Source: Methylobacter sp.
GTDB taxonomy: Bacteria > Pseudomonadota > Gammaproteobacteria > Methylococcales > Methylomonadaceae
Direction: 5' to 3'
Assembly: GCA_030699385.1 (NCBI GenBank)
Contig: JAUYMY010000017.1
Coordinates: 1-64,000, forward strand
Length of the DNA stretch: 64,000 nucleotides
Position numbers and translations under genes: made by a program
Shown here: piece after piece, positions 1-9,700 of the stretch
Layout: every line of letters starts with the position of its first letter
Numbering within the stretch: position 1 is the first letter of the stretch
The notes under the pieces: model-generated
The model's database searches: none
What the model saw: the letters and a program-made list of their open reading frames with translations, nothing else
Told to the model about the DNA's origin: nothing

Positions 1-56
1 ATTATTCGCGGCCGGGTGGCCGCTCCCACCTCAGCTTTACAAACGGAGACATCCAA

Positions 57-239
57 ATGATCAGAATCAAAGCGCTAAAAAACGGCTTTCGCCGTTGCGG
101 CATAGCACACCCGGCTACGCCGGTCGAATACGAAGACGGGCACTTTACCGCCGCCCAGCTGGCCGCGCTGCAAGCTGAGCCGATGCTGTCGGTGACAGTG
201 ACGGAAGACAAGCCCGAAAAGACCGGCAAGGCTAAGTAA
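57..239 (+). CDS. Mu-like prophage FluMu N-terminal-type small protein
   Basis: A 60-residue protein that begins with a positively charged stretch (IRIKALKNGFRRCGIAHP), then has EYEDGHFTAAQLAALQAEPML and a lysine-rich tail. This pattern matches the small FluMu N-terminal family found between the major capsid protein and gp36 in Mu-like prophages. Its function is not known. A GGAG ribosome site lies just upstream (45-48), and the stop codon directly abuts the next start at 240, so it is translationally linked to the gp36-like gene. Confidence 0.75.
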   Translation: MIRIKALKNGFRRCGIAHPATPVEYEDGHFTAAQLAALQAEPMLSVTVTEDKPEKTGKAK

Positions 240-653
240 ATGCCGTACTGCACCAAACAAAACCTGATTGACCGCTTCGGCGAGGCCGAGTTGATCCAGC
301 GCACCGATCGCGCCGGCACCGATGCAATCGATGACGAGGTGCTGAATGAAGCCATTAGCGACGCGGATGCCGAAATCGACGGCTATTTAACGGCGTATCC
401 ATTGCCGTTAACGACTGTCCCGGCCAATCTGGAGCGCATGGCCTGCGACATGGCCCGTTATTACCTGTTCGGCGACGGCATGATCGAGCAGGTCAAGGTG
501 CGCTATGACAATGCGATCAAGTATTTAAACCTGGTCGCAAAAGGCGTGGTGCTGTTGGCACCGTCGACTGACGGCGTATTGGTCGATCCTGCCAGCGACA
601 ACGTGCAATTCGGCTCCAGCCCGTCGGTATTTGGACGCTCGTCATGCAGTTAG
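240..653 (+). CDS. Mu gp36-like phage protein (DUF1320 family)
   Basis: A 137-residue protein opening with MPYCTKQNLIDRFGEAELIQRTDR, the hallmark start of the DUF1320/gp36 family, which in Mu-like phages lies between the capsid and tail genes and is thought to belong to the head-tail connector. A conserved tyrosine/arginine segment (MACDMARYYLF) and VRYDNAIKYLNLVAKG follow. The length is normal for the family. It overlaps the next gene by 10 bases, as expected in a compact morphogenesis operon. The connector role is inferred from synteny. Confidence 0.82.
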   Translation: MPYCTKQNLIDRFGEAELIQRTDRAGTDAIDDEVLNEAISDADAEIDGYLTAYPLPLTTVPANLERMACDMARYYLFGDGMIEQVKVRYDNAIKYLNLVAKGVVLLAPSTDGVLVDPASDNVQFGSSPSVFGRSSCS

Positions 654-1063
654 CCCCGGTCATTGCGCGCATTGATGCGCAGCTGCCCACGCTAAAGCTG
701 GTGACGGCGGCGGCCACTGTGCCGCTGGCGATAACGGCGCTAAAGGTTTACCCATCGGCGTGTGTGGTGATGCCGCGCGGCAGTGCCTCTGGCAATAATC
801 TGCTCAACGGTGTCAGCCAGCAGGTCAAAGACGAGTTTTTAGTGGTCTTGGCTTGTCGCAATGTCACCGATATGCGCGGGCTGGCAGCAATGGCGGAAAT
901 GGATGCGTTGCGGCCGTTGCTGAACGCGGCGCTATTGAACTGGGTGCCAGCCGCCGCGTATGACCCGATTGAATATGCGGGCTATCAGATGGTTGCCAGC
1001 CAGGACGGGCTGCTGTTTTGGGCAGACCATTTTACCAGCAGGCACTTTGTGCGGTCAGTGTAG
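644..1063 (+). CDS. Mu gp37-like tail terminator-type protein
   Basis: A 139-residue protein with an N-terminal helix (APVIARIDAQLPTLKLV) and a central VKDEFLVVLACRN strand region, typical of the gp37-like tail terminator/completion proteins that follow gp36 in Mu-like phages. Such proteins cap the tail tube end next to the head. It starts inside the end of the gp36-like gene and is followed by a short gene and the tail tube gene, which fits. I rely on position and weak sequence likeness. Confidence 0.6.
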   Translation: MQLAPVIARIDAQLPTLKLVTAAATVPLAITALKVYPSACVVMPRGSASGNNLLNGVSQQVKDEFLVVLACRNVTDMRGLAAMAEMDALRPLLNAALLNWVPAAAYDPIEYAGYQMVASQDGLLFWADHFTSRHFVRSV

Positions 1064-1094
1064 ACCCACAGGACAATTAATTTTTGGAGGCATT

Positions 1095-1241
1095 ATGCAA
1101 GATAAATACGCAGGACAAGCCGGGGAATTTGTCAACGACCCCGATACCGGCACCCGCATTCCGTTAGCGGAATGGGAAGCCAAACAGGCTAAAGCTGCAA
1201 AGCCCAAGCCGCTTACTAAACAACCTAAAGAGGAATCCTAA
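1095..1241 (+). CDS. Short lysine-rich phage protein upstream of the tail tube gene
   Basis: A 48-residue protein. The open frame extends upstream to 960, inside the gp37-like gene, but the ATG at 1095 has a strong GGAGG ribosome site 5 bases upstream, so I place the start there. It contains NDPDTGTRIPLAEWEAKQAK followed by a lysine-rich tail. The stop overlaps the start of the tail tube gene (TAATG). Similar short proteins precede tail tube or sheath genes in Mu-like phages. Function unknown. Confidence 0.65.
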   Translation: MQDKYAGQAGEFVNDPDTGTRIPLAEWEAKQAKAAKPKPLTKQPKEES

Positions 1242-2416
1242 TGTCCTTGTCACAACGAAAACGCGTCATCCTGGTCAAGCCGGAAGGCACCTACGGCACG
1301 GATTCAGTGCCCACGGCAGCGGAAGCGGTGCTGTGCAGCAATCTGGATATTACCCCGCTGGACGGCTCATCGGTCGAGCGCAACAACATCCAGCCGTATT
1401 TCGGGCAATCCGGCTCAATCCGGGTGGAGAATTTTGTCTCGATGACCTTTGACACGGAAATTGCCGGATCAGGCACGGCAGCGACTGCGCCGGAATGGGG
1501 GGCATTGCTCAAAGCGTCGAACTTTAGCGAGACCGTGACTGCGGCACCGATTACCGGAACCGGTACGGCGGGCACAACGTCATCAATTACGCTGGCGGCC
1601 GGGGCATCGGCAGTTAACGATTTTTACACAGGCATGAGCATCAGTATTACCGACGGCACCGGTGTCGGCCAAACCCGCGAAATTATCGGCTATGTCGGCT
1701 CAACCAAAGTGGCGACAGTCGCCACGCTGTTTACGGTAGCGCCTGATGCAACCAGCGCTTACAGCATTGGCGCTAACGTGATGTATTTGCCAAATTCAGA
1801 TTTCGGCACATCAACCGCCAACACCTCGGTATCGATTTATTTCAACGTCGACGGGGTGCGTCATGTATTGCTCGGGGCGCGCGGTACGCCGAGCTTTGAT
1901 CTGTCGGCGAAAGCCATTCCGAAAATCAAGTGGAAGTTTACCGGCTTGCTGGGCACCATTGCTGATGCCACGCTGCCATCAGCCGACTTTACCGGCTGGC
2001 AAACGCCTGTCACCACCTCGACCGCCAACACCACCGACATTAACCTGTTGGGCTACACCGGCGCAGTGCTGCAAACGCTGACCTTCGACATTGCCAATGA
2101 GGTCAAATACCGGCAGTTGATTGGATCTGAATGGGTGATGATCGGCGACCGCAAGCCGACCGGCAATGTATCGATTGAGGCTGTGACGGTGGCGACAAAA
2201 GACTGGTGGACGACGGCGAAGACTGCGGGAACTGGGGTGTTTTGCGTTAAACACGGTCAGGTTGCCGGGAATATCGTTGGCTTTACCGCGCCGAAAGTGC
2301 AGCTGACAAATCCAAAGTACAGCGATTCGGACGGCGTGACCATGTTGGATTTCGGTATGGATTTTATCCCATCGGCCGCAGCAGGCAACGACGAAATACG
2401 TATTTGCTGTAAGTAG
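1241..2416 (+). CDS. Phage major tail tube protein
   Basis: A 391-residue protein starting MSLSQRKRVILVKPEGTYGT, which resembles the N-terminus of siphovirus/Mu-like tail tube subunits. A middle section (roughly residues 105-180) rich in glycine, threonine and serine, with TGTAGTTSSITLAAGAS and ITDGTGVGQTREIIGYVG, looks like an inserted surface beta-domain. The C-terminal part has VQLTNPKYSDSDGVTMLDFGMDF, typical of tube subunits. It precedes the tail assembly chaperone and tape measure genes, the standard siphovirus order. The identification is family-level. Confidence 0.75.
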   Translation: MSLSQRKRVILVKPEGTYGTDSVPTAAEAVLCSNLDITPLDGSSVERNNIQPYFGQSGSIRVENFVSMTFDTEIAGSGTAATAPEWGALLKASNFSETVTAAPITGTGTAGTTSSITLAAGASAVNDFYTGMSISITDGTGVGQTREIIGYVGSTKVATVATLFTVAPDATSAYSIGANVMYLPNSDFGTSTANTSVSIYFNVDGVRHVLLGARGTPSFDLSAKAIPKIKWKFTGLLGTIADATLPSADFTGWQTPVTTSTANTTDINLLGYTGAVLQTLTFDIANEVKYRQLIGSEWVMIGDRKPTGNVSIEAVTVATKDWWTTAKTAGTGVFCVKHGQVAGNIVGFTAPKVQLTNPKYSDSDGVTMLDFGMDFIPSAAAGNDEIRICCK

Positions 2417-2432
2417 AAAAACAAAACTGTGC

Positions 2433-2501
2433 CGGACGGGGCATGTTGCCCCGTCCGAAACGTTTTATGTTCAAAACGTTGCAACGGGGTACATACCCCG
2501 T
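2433..2501. repeat. Three consecutive hairpins after the tail tube gene
   Basis: Three separate inverted repeats follow each other. Positions 2433-2457 have an 11-bp perfect stem (CGGACGGGGCA) with a 3-base loop, 2459-2480 have an 8-bp stem (AACGTTTT) with a 6-base loop, and 2484-2501 have a 7-bp stem (ACGGGGT) with a 4-base loop. None has a T-run, so simple intrinsic termination is unlikely. They may set the mRNA level or stability of the highly expressed tail tube gene, or be an inserted palindromic repeat unit. Confidence 0.7.
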
Positions 2502-2515
2502 CGCGCGTTAGGTCT

Positions 2516-2572
2516 CGCAGAGTTTTTTAAATCCTTTGCGTAACTCTGCGCCGCACTCTGCGTAACTCTGCG
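2516..2572. repeat. CTCTGCG inverted and direct repeat
   Basis: CGCAGAGTT at 2516-2524 is the reverse complement of AACTCTGCG at 2542-2550. The 13-base unit GCGTAACTCTGCG occurs twice in direct orientation (2538-2550 and 2560-2572). Repeats of this type are commonly dispersed between genes in many proteobacteria. Here it lies inside a phage morphogenesis operon, directly downstream of the triple hairpin. Confidence 0.65.
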
Positions 2573-2604
2573 GTTAAAAAACTAATTAACACTATAAAGA
2601 GATA

Positions 2605-2799
2605 ATGAACGAAAAAATTAGAGTTTTGCCAAATAAGGAGGTCGATCAATTTCAGCAAATGATTGATTCCAGCGAAAGACAGCTTTTACAGCGGTCTCAG
2701 CTTATGGCGCTAGTCGCTAAAGAAAGGAAAATATCGTTTGATGCGCACGTTGCAGCTGGCTTTACCCAAATGCAAGCGCTTGATTTGTGTCACAGATAA
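2605..2799 (+). CDS. Small hypothetical phage protein
   Basis: A 64-residue, mostly helical, charged protein (NKEVDQFQQMIDSSERQLLQRSQL) with a purine-rich AAAGAG ribosome site upstream. It sits between the tail tube and tail assembly chaperone genes, flanked by repeat-rich spacers of about 190 and 90 bases, unlike the tightly packed neighbours. I recognise no family. It may be a late insertion (moron), and a small helical DNA- or protein-binding role cannot be assessed from sequence alone. Confidence 0.5.
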   Translation: MNEKIRVLPNKEVDQFQQMIDSSERQLLQRSQLMALVAKERKISFDAHVAAGFTQMQALDLCHR

Positions 2800-2890
2800 T
2801 CTGGCAGTGTGGAATCACATCGAATTCCACTGCTTTTAAATCGCGGCTAACCCCGCAAACCCTAACCTTAACCAACAAGAGAAAATAATC

Positions 2891-3256
2891 ATGGCATTCG
2901 CATTAAAAAAAGGCAGTAGTAAAACTCGTAAAATTGACGTTATTGCTAAAGAATTGGGAGATTTTGATGAGGTCATTAGCACACTTAAATTTAAGGCTGA
3001 ATTTACTCACACGGGATCAAAGCAATGGGCGGTCGATACTGACAACATGACGACTGAGGAGTTGCTGCGCGACAAGTTGGTCGATGTTACCGGCGTTAAA
3101 AACGAAGACGGCACACCTGCGCCTTTTACGCCTGAACTGGTTGACGCACTGCTCGCTGAAAGTTTTATCGCGAACGCGTTAGTGCAGGCCTTATTGGTCA
3201 CGCAAGGCGGCGGCAAACAGGCCGATTGGCACAAGCAGGCCAAGCTAAAAAACTAA
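2891..3256 (+). CDS. Tail assembly chaperone, G-type (unshifted product)
   Basis: A 121-residue protein at the position of lambda gpG, between tail tube and tape measure genes. It begins MAFALKKGSSKTRKIDVIAKELGDFDEVISTLKFKAEF and ends LVTQGGGKQADWHKQAKLKN. Family members coat the tape measure protein before tube polymerisation. The final sense codons contain a slippery heptamer directly before the stop, so part of the product should be extended in the -1 frame into the adjacent DUF1799-like reading frame. AAGAGAA lies upstream of the start. Confidence 0.75.
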   Translation: MAFALKKGSSKTRKIDVIAKELGDFDEVISTLKFKAEFTHTGSKQWAVDTDNMTTEELLRDKLVDVTGVKNEDGTPAPFTPELVDALLAESFIANALVQALLVTQGGGKQADWHKQAKLKN

Positions 3257-3615
3257 GCGACGCGGGTTACTTTTGGATCAGTAATAGCCAAAGTAGCCCC
3301 ACCACTGAGGCACTGGAAGATGACGCCTTGCTGCTGGGTGTTATCTTGCCGGAACTGCCTGAACCGCCCGAGATTGAAGCCTTTGAATACTGGCACGAAT
3401 GCGACGAGGCGGTGCGCTGTTATATGGATGTACACGGGCAATGGTTGTATAGCTTTGATGGCATCGCGGGAATAAACATTCAAGGCATGATGCCCATTAT
3501 CGCCCTGTATCAGCCTGATGAAAAAAAGCGCTTGGAGTTGTTTCGGGAAGTTAAAGCCTTTGCCAGTGGGGTTTTGCAGTGGATTAATGAACAGCGGGAA
3601 AAAGCGCGTAAATAG
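3226..3615 (+). CDS. T-part of the GT tail assembly chaperone (DUF1799-like), expressed by -1 frameshift
   Basis: This frame is open from a TTG at 3226 to the stop at 3615 and overlaps the G-type gene. There is no good ribosome site at its own TTG, and it lies exactly in the -1 frame relative to the G-type gene. I therefore interpret it as the extension of a 241-residue GT fusion (2891-3615, shift at 3253). The acidic, aromatic sequence (PEPPEIEAFEYWHECDEAV, then MPIIALYQPDEKKRLELF) resembles DUF1799 phage proteins. In lambda the T part recruits tail tube subunits onto the tape measure. Confidence 0.7.
   Translation: MAQAGQAKKLSDAGYFWISNSQSSPTTEALEDDALLLGVILPELPEPPEIEAFEYWHECDEAVRCYMDVHGQWLYSFDGIAGINIQGMMPIIALYQPDEKKRLELFREVKAFASGVLQWINEQREKARK
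3247..3253 (+). promoter_or_regulatory. -1 programmed ribosomal frameshift site (A AAA AAC)
   Basis: In the frame of the upstream gene the codons are CTA AAA AAC TAA, which place the canonical X XXY YYZ heptamer A-AAA-AAC immediately before the stop at 3254-3256. A -1 slip continues as CTA-AGC-GAC (LSD...) into the frame that is open to 3615. This is the same arrangement as lambda G/GT tail chaperones. I did not identify a clear stimulatory pseudoknot downstream. Confidence 0.8.
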
Positions 3616-3616
3616 A

Positions 3617-3718
3617 TTATTTCATCTTGCCGAACGCCGCATCGGCGATTAGCCAGATCACTTTAAGCACAATAATAAAGAGTCCGGCAACGCCTAGTAA
3701 TAAATCGAACAGGGACAT
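3617..3718 (-). CDS. Putative 33-residue membrane peptide, antisense in the tail operon
   Basis: On the minus strand an ATG at 3718 opens a 33-residue frame reading MSLFDLLLGVAGLFIIVLKVIWLIADAAFGKMK. It is one convincing transmembrane helix with a basic end, preceded by GAGG about 10 bases upstream. It exactly fills the only non-coding gap between the tail chaperone and the tape measure gene, and its start region overlaps that gene's ribosome site and start. It could be a real small membrane protein or a chance frame. Confidence 0.4.
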   Translation of the reverse strand: MSLFDLLLGVAGLFIIVLKVIWLIADAAFGKMK

Positions 3719-3720
3719 TT

Positions 3721-6700
3721 ATGAGCGACCTCAGTTTAACTTTACGCATTAGAGCCAATGCCGACGGCACTGTGTCGGTGTTGAATGGTACGGCAAATTC
3801 AGTCAGAAATATAGGGGCGGAAACCGGACGCGCCCGCGATGCGATGGAGCGCTTGACCAGCTCCATTGCCCGTGTCGGCCATTATGCCGGGCTTGCCTTT
3901 GGTGGTGCTTGGCTGGGCGGCAAGGCCAGAGACGTTATCATGCTGGCCGATCAAATGACGCTACTGGACGCTAGGATCAAAATAGCAACCTCCAGCATCA
4001 AAGATTATCAAACCGCAAACGCCCAACTGACGCAAATATCCCTGCAAACCGGCAGTTCCTTAGAAGCCAATGCCCAATTATTTGGCCGCTTGAATAAAGC
4101 GGTTGAGGGCATGGGCGGCACCGTTAACACTACGCTCGGTTTGACTAAAACGCTGGCCCAAGGTCTGAAAGTATCGGGCGCATCGGCAGGCGAAGCCACC
4201 TCAGTAATGATTCAGCTCTCTCAAGCGCTCAGTTCCGGCGTGTTAAGGGGCGATGAATTTAACAGTATCATGGAGAACGGTTCGCGCATTGTCGACGCCC
4301 TAAGCACAGCGACCGGCAAAAGCCGTGGCGAACTGCGCAAAATGGCCGAAGATGGCAAGCTCAGTGCTCAAGTCGTGGTTGAAGCATTACAAAGTCAGGC
4401 CGGCGCTATCGATAAAGATTTTGCCAAAATCCCGTTGACCATTGGCATGGCGATGGAAAACATCAATACCAGTTTTGCCCGCTACGTTGAAAACGCCAAT
4501 CAATCGGCAGGCGCAACCGGCTTTTTTGCACAATCACTGAACGGCCTCTCGCAAAATTTAACGCCTGTCATCGACAGCTTGTTGACACTGGGTCAAATCG
4601 GCGTAACGGTATTTGTGGCACGGCTGATACCCGCGCTAACCGCCTATATCGCCGCTAAATACAGCGCGATTACCGTAGAAATGGCACACGCCGCCGCGAT
4701 TACCATGGATTTGGAGCGCACCGTGGCTTTAACCGCAGTACAAGCCGCCAACACCACGGCCACCGTGGCATCCTTGCAGGCCCAGTTGGCGGTCACGGCA
4801 GCCATGGGGCCAAGAATGGCGTTGACCAACTCGCTCAACATTGCCCTGGTTGCGCAAACCTCAGCCACAGCGGCAGCGACCGCCGCCACCGAAGCTTTGG
4901 CAGTCAGCACAGCCAGCGCTACTTTGACGCTGAAATCATTACTGAGTGTCACGTCGTTGGTTAATGTCGCCCTGGCCGGTTTGGTTGGCTGGGAGATCGG
5001 CGGCTGGCTGAATAAGTTTGAAACGGTGCGTCGGGTGGCCAATGATGCGCTGTACTCCATCTTAACCGTGCTGGAAGAGGTTAGTTATCGGTGGGATAAG
5101 GTGTTTAGTAGTAAAGGCAGTGCTGAGATTGAAACCGCTCATGCCGCTACAACAGCATCGTTACAAGATTTAATTTCAGAAACCAATAGCTATGTGAAAG
5201 GCAGTAATGACGCAGCAAAAGCCACTACACAACAGGCGGCAGCACTTGCCCCGCTTGCAGCAGGACATGAAGCCATAGGGAAAGCGGCCAAAGCTCATGC
5301 AGCCGGATTGAGCGAAGCTGAAAAAGCAGCAAAGAAATTGGCACAAGAAGAAGAAAACTTCCAAGCCAAGGCGATCAGTTTTTTAAACGGCCAGGCCGAA
5401 CAGCTACGCCTGCTCAAATTAACCGGCAAGGAGCGCGAACTGGAAGCGAAAATTTCCAGCGATTTAAACTCGGTATTGGGCGAACTGTACGATTCAACAA
5501 AGATCTACACCGAGGCGAAAGCCATGCTGATTGCCGAGGTGATGAATAACACCATGGCGATTGCCCGGGAAACCGAAGCGCAGGAGCGCCAAAATGAAGC
5601 GTGGGCGGAAGCGGTCAAACAAGCCAATGAACTCTACGACATCAAGCGCGACACCAGCGACACGCAAGAACTCGCCCGGATGGCCGAATCGCTGCACCTG
5701 ATGGGCGCGACCAATGCCGAAATTAAGCAGCGCATCGATCTGGAAAAACAACTCAGCGATGCAGTCAGGGCGCACCCCGATCAAGACCCGCAAGTGATCC
5801 GCGACCAGCTGATTGCACGGCAACGCGCATCCGACGAAATAGCCCAATACACCGACAGCAACACCGAGAAATCCGCCGAATGGATGGAAGCTCAGTTTAA
5901 AAAAGCAGCGGAAAACATCCAGGACAGTTTCGCTGATATGTTTGAAAGCATGTTAAACGGCGATGCAATGGACAGCATTGAGGCGTTTGCTCAAAACATC
6001 CGTAAAACCATCAATCAGGCGATTAGCCAACAACTCGCTTTAGATTTGCAAAATCTATTTTCAGAAAACGGCAGCATTGTTAATGTGCTGAAAAGTGGCT
6101 TTATGTTTGCCATTGCCGCCGCTGTGAATTGGTTTAAGAAAGCTCCAGCCGTACGCACCGCCGCACCGTCTGAAGTCGGCAATAGCACTGTTGCTGGCAC
6201 AGGCGCAATGCACATAGCTGATAGCCTCGGGCGGGATCGTGGTTTTGAATGGCAGACTCAGACGGTTATCGAGTTTAATAAGAATCTTGATAATCTGACT
6301 TATACACTAATGTCCACGGCTAAAATGGGCATGGCAACCTTTAGCAAAGAGATTGCATCGTTTAGCAGTTCTCTAACTAATAGTCTGGTAATGTCTAAGA
6401 TTACCGACTTTTTTAAACCGGTCGCCGACATGGTGTCATCAGCGTTCACAGCGACAAAAGATTTATTTAAACCTGTGGTTGATGTTGTTTCGAGCGGTCT
6501 AAAGGCTGCTGGCGAAGCACTTGGCATTGTCGCTAAGGAAACCACCACGGCTGTTGTGGGCGGGGCAAAAGAATTGGCGGGCGGGGCTATTAAAGCCGCA
6601 GGACAAGTGGTCGCGGTGGTCGGTGCCATTTATACCGCATTCGAGTATTTCTCTGGACTGAGCGACATGATAGAGCGCGGCAGCGTCACTGAAATCATCA

Positions 6701-9700
6701 GCAAAACAGGTATGTTGATCGGTGCAGGCATGATGGCAGCAGCAGCGCTGATGGCAACTATCCCAGTAGTCGGTTGGATTGGTGCGGCCATTGCCCTAAT
6801 TGCCTCAGCTATCGGCTTAATGGGTAAGCCCAAAGTGCCGAATTTTTGGATGAATAACTACAATCCAGATCAAAGCGGCGCTGATTATAAATACAACGCA
6901 GGCGCACCTGAATATACGCACACAGGCAACAAGGACGCGCACATAGGCCGTGAAACGCCGTTCGGTATGTTGGTGTTTTCTAGTCACGAAATGAGCCTAA
7001 CCGTCGATCAAATGCGCTCACAATTTGGCGAACTGTTAGACACGGTGGTGCAGTTCGATACCTCGCTATACAACACCATTATGGGCTTGGATGAAGCCGC
7101 CGGTGAAGCGGGTAAAACTATGCTTTATTTCAACAATCTGTTGAAAGACGGCAATCAAGGCGTAACCAGCATAGCCACCAAGCAAAACTCCAGCGATTTA
7201 AACACCGGCGATATGCTGCAAGTCCGTTATACATGGATCGTTGATAAGCTGGCTGAATCCGGTAGCGAAGTCGGCCAGTACATCAACGCCTGGTTCGATG
7301 TGATTACCGAAAAATTCATTGATGTGTCACAAGATAACTCGATGTTCGTGGTCGGCGTTATCGGCATGTTGGCGGAAAATGTTGAAAAGTTTATGGCCTT
7401 GCCGCTGGAGCTGGTGGACTTAATCGGTCAATCAGTTAAAGCCGTTTCAGCCGGCGGCACACCCGACACGGTACGCGATGAAATCAATGGCGTGTTAAAT
7501 GCCTTTGTTACCGTGCAGGCAGGACTCGCCATGCTGGATTTATCGGTTGATGATAATCGCGTTATTTCATTCTTGGCCGGGATCAATAAAATCGGCTTTG
7601 GTGTCGAAGATGCGGCGGTTAATTTAGTCTCCTACGGCATGGCGATTGAGCACCTCAACGGCTCACTGATTGCATCAGGCGACGAACTGATGGCAACGGT
7701 AGAAGCCAAGTTTGCCAGCCTTAAAGGCCACGGCTTAGACAACGCCCAAATCAACGCCTTTTTCGGCTCGTTCGGCTTAATGTCTAAAATGTTTGCCGAG
7801 GCGGATGTGGCTTTCAGCGAGGCCGACTTAGACAATGCTGCACAAAGCATTCATAACTTAGCAAAAGCCTCGGTCGAAGTCGCAAAAAACAGCATCGATC
7901 ATTTGATAGCCACTGAAAAGCTAACCGCTGTTACCCGCGAATCCGCCATAGCCACGTTGGTTAAAACCGGCAAGCTGGAAGAAGCCACCGTAGCAGAAGC
8001 CGAATATGGCGCGTCGATCATGACAGTGACCAAAGACTTGCTGTCACAAATGGGCTTTATCCAGCAGGTCGGTTATTTGGCAGGTCAAACGCTGGGCGAA
8101 ATGGGCATCAGTGCCAACACTTGGGTGGCCGCCGCGCAAAATGTGGTCAACGTGTTTGGCGACATGGAAGCGGCCATGCAATGGCTCGACGCGACAGCAA
8201 AGAATTTCCTAAACCCCACCGAATACAGCCAATACAACCTGGACACCGCACAGCGCAGCATTGCCGGTATGGTGGCGGCCAATCCCGCACTGGAGGGCAT
8301 CACCGCCGATTCCATCCGCGCGGTCTTGCAGTCGGGCGCTATCGAAGGCTTTATCGAAAGTTTTGCACAAGGCAATGGCGATCTGGCTAAAGAAATAGTC
8401 ACCATGATTAACCTTGTCGGCAGGCAAAGCTACGCACAACGCGCCTTAAATGAAGCTATCACCGCCAACGTGCAACTGGCACCGGCGCAAGTGTACGCGC
8501 TGGATGCAGTCAAAGTGGCCACCGAGGACAACACCAACGCCACCGACGATTTAGCCAAAGCGGCCGCCGATGCGGCAGCGCTGGCCAAGCAGTATCGGGA
8601 AATGGAAATTACGCTAATGGGCTTGCAAGGATTAACCCACCAAGCTCTGATTGAAAAGCGCAACGACGAACTGGCGGCGATGGACAGCAGCTTGGTGAAA
8701 CTGCAAAAACAAATCTATGCGCAGGAAGATGCCAACAAGACCCGAGAGCTCGAACACAAGCTAATGACCCTGCAAGCCAAAGAAGCCGAAGTTTTAACCG
8801 CGACACGGGCAAAAGAATTGCTGGCGTTAAGCGGCACCGATGCAGCCATCCAGCAGCTTATCTGGGGCTTGGAAGATGCCGCTAAGGCAGCGGAATTAGC
8901 CAAAAACGCCATTGCTTTATTCTCGACGCCAGAACAAAAACAAGCCGCTCTAGGCCAGTCATTATTTGACAAGTTAAGCGGTGTATTTGCCGCATCAGAA
9001 CTTGAGTTTATGGCTAAAGGCGGTAATAAAGCCGTTATTGAGATGTACAACTGGCTGTTATCAACAGGCGAACAAGGTGCGGCTAAAATAGCGGCATTGA
9101 ATGCAGTAGCACCTGATGTTAAAGCCTTTACCGATAATGTTGATGCCGCGACTCAAGCAATAAAATCTGCGATTGATTTATTCTTAACGCCTGAACAAAA
9201 ACTGGCTAATTTAGGCCAAGAGCTGTACGACAAACTGTTACCCGCATTCGGCGATGACTTGCTGGTACGCATGGCTGAAGGTGGCACGCAAGCGGTTGTC
9301 GACGTGTACAACGAACTCGGCAACATGGGCGCAGAGGGCAAGGCATTGCAGGCCATATTGCTTGCCAATGCCGGTGCTATCAGCGAGTTTTCAAATGGCG
9401 TAGGCGATGCGTCTATTGCCTTGCATAAGGCCGCTATAGACCTGTTCTCAACACCTAAACAATTACATGCATGGTCAGGTGACAAATTAGTAAATGAATT
9501 GGGCGCTTTATTCTCGCAATCAGATATTGAACTGATGGCACAAGGCAAAGATTCAACCATTGCCCTTTATAATTCGCTGTTAGATTTAGGGGGTGACGGT
9601 AAAGACAAAATAGCGCTGTTAGATAAGTTGCATGTTGAAATCAAGGCATGGCTGGATTACGAAGAAGCCATTTTAACTAAGCGGCATGAAATGGAAATGA

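Noticed and set aside
8-23. GCGGCC/GGCCGC hairpin at the left edge considered as a terminator after the major capsid gene
   Set aside because: Only 6 bp with no T-run, and the upstream gene is outside the window, so nothing more can be said.
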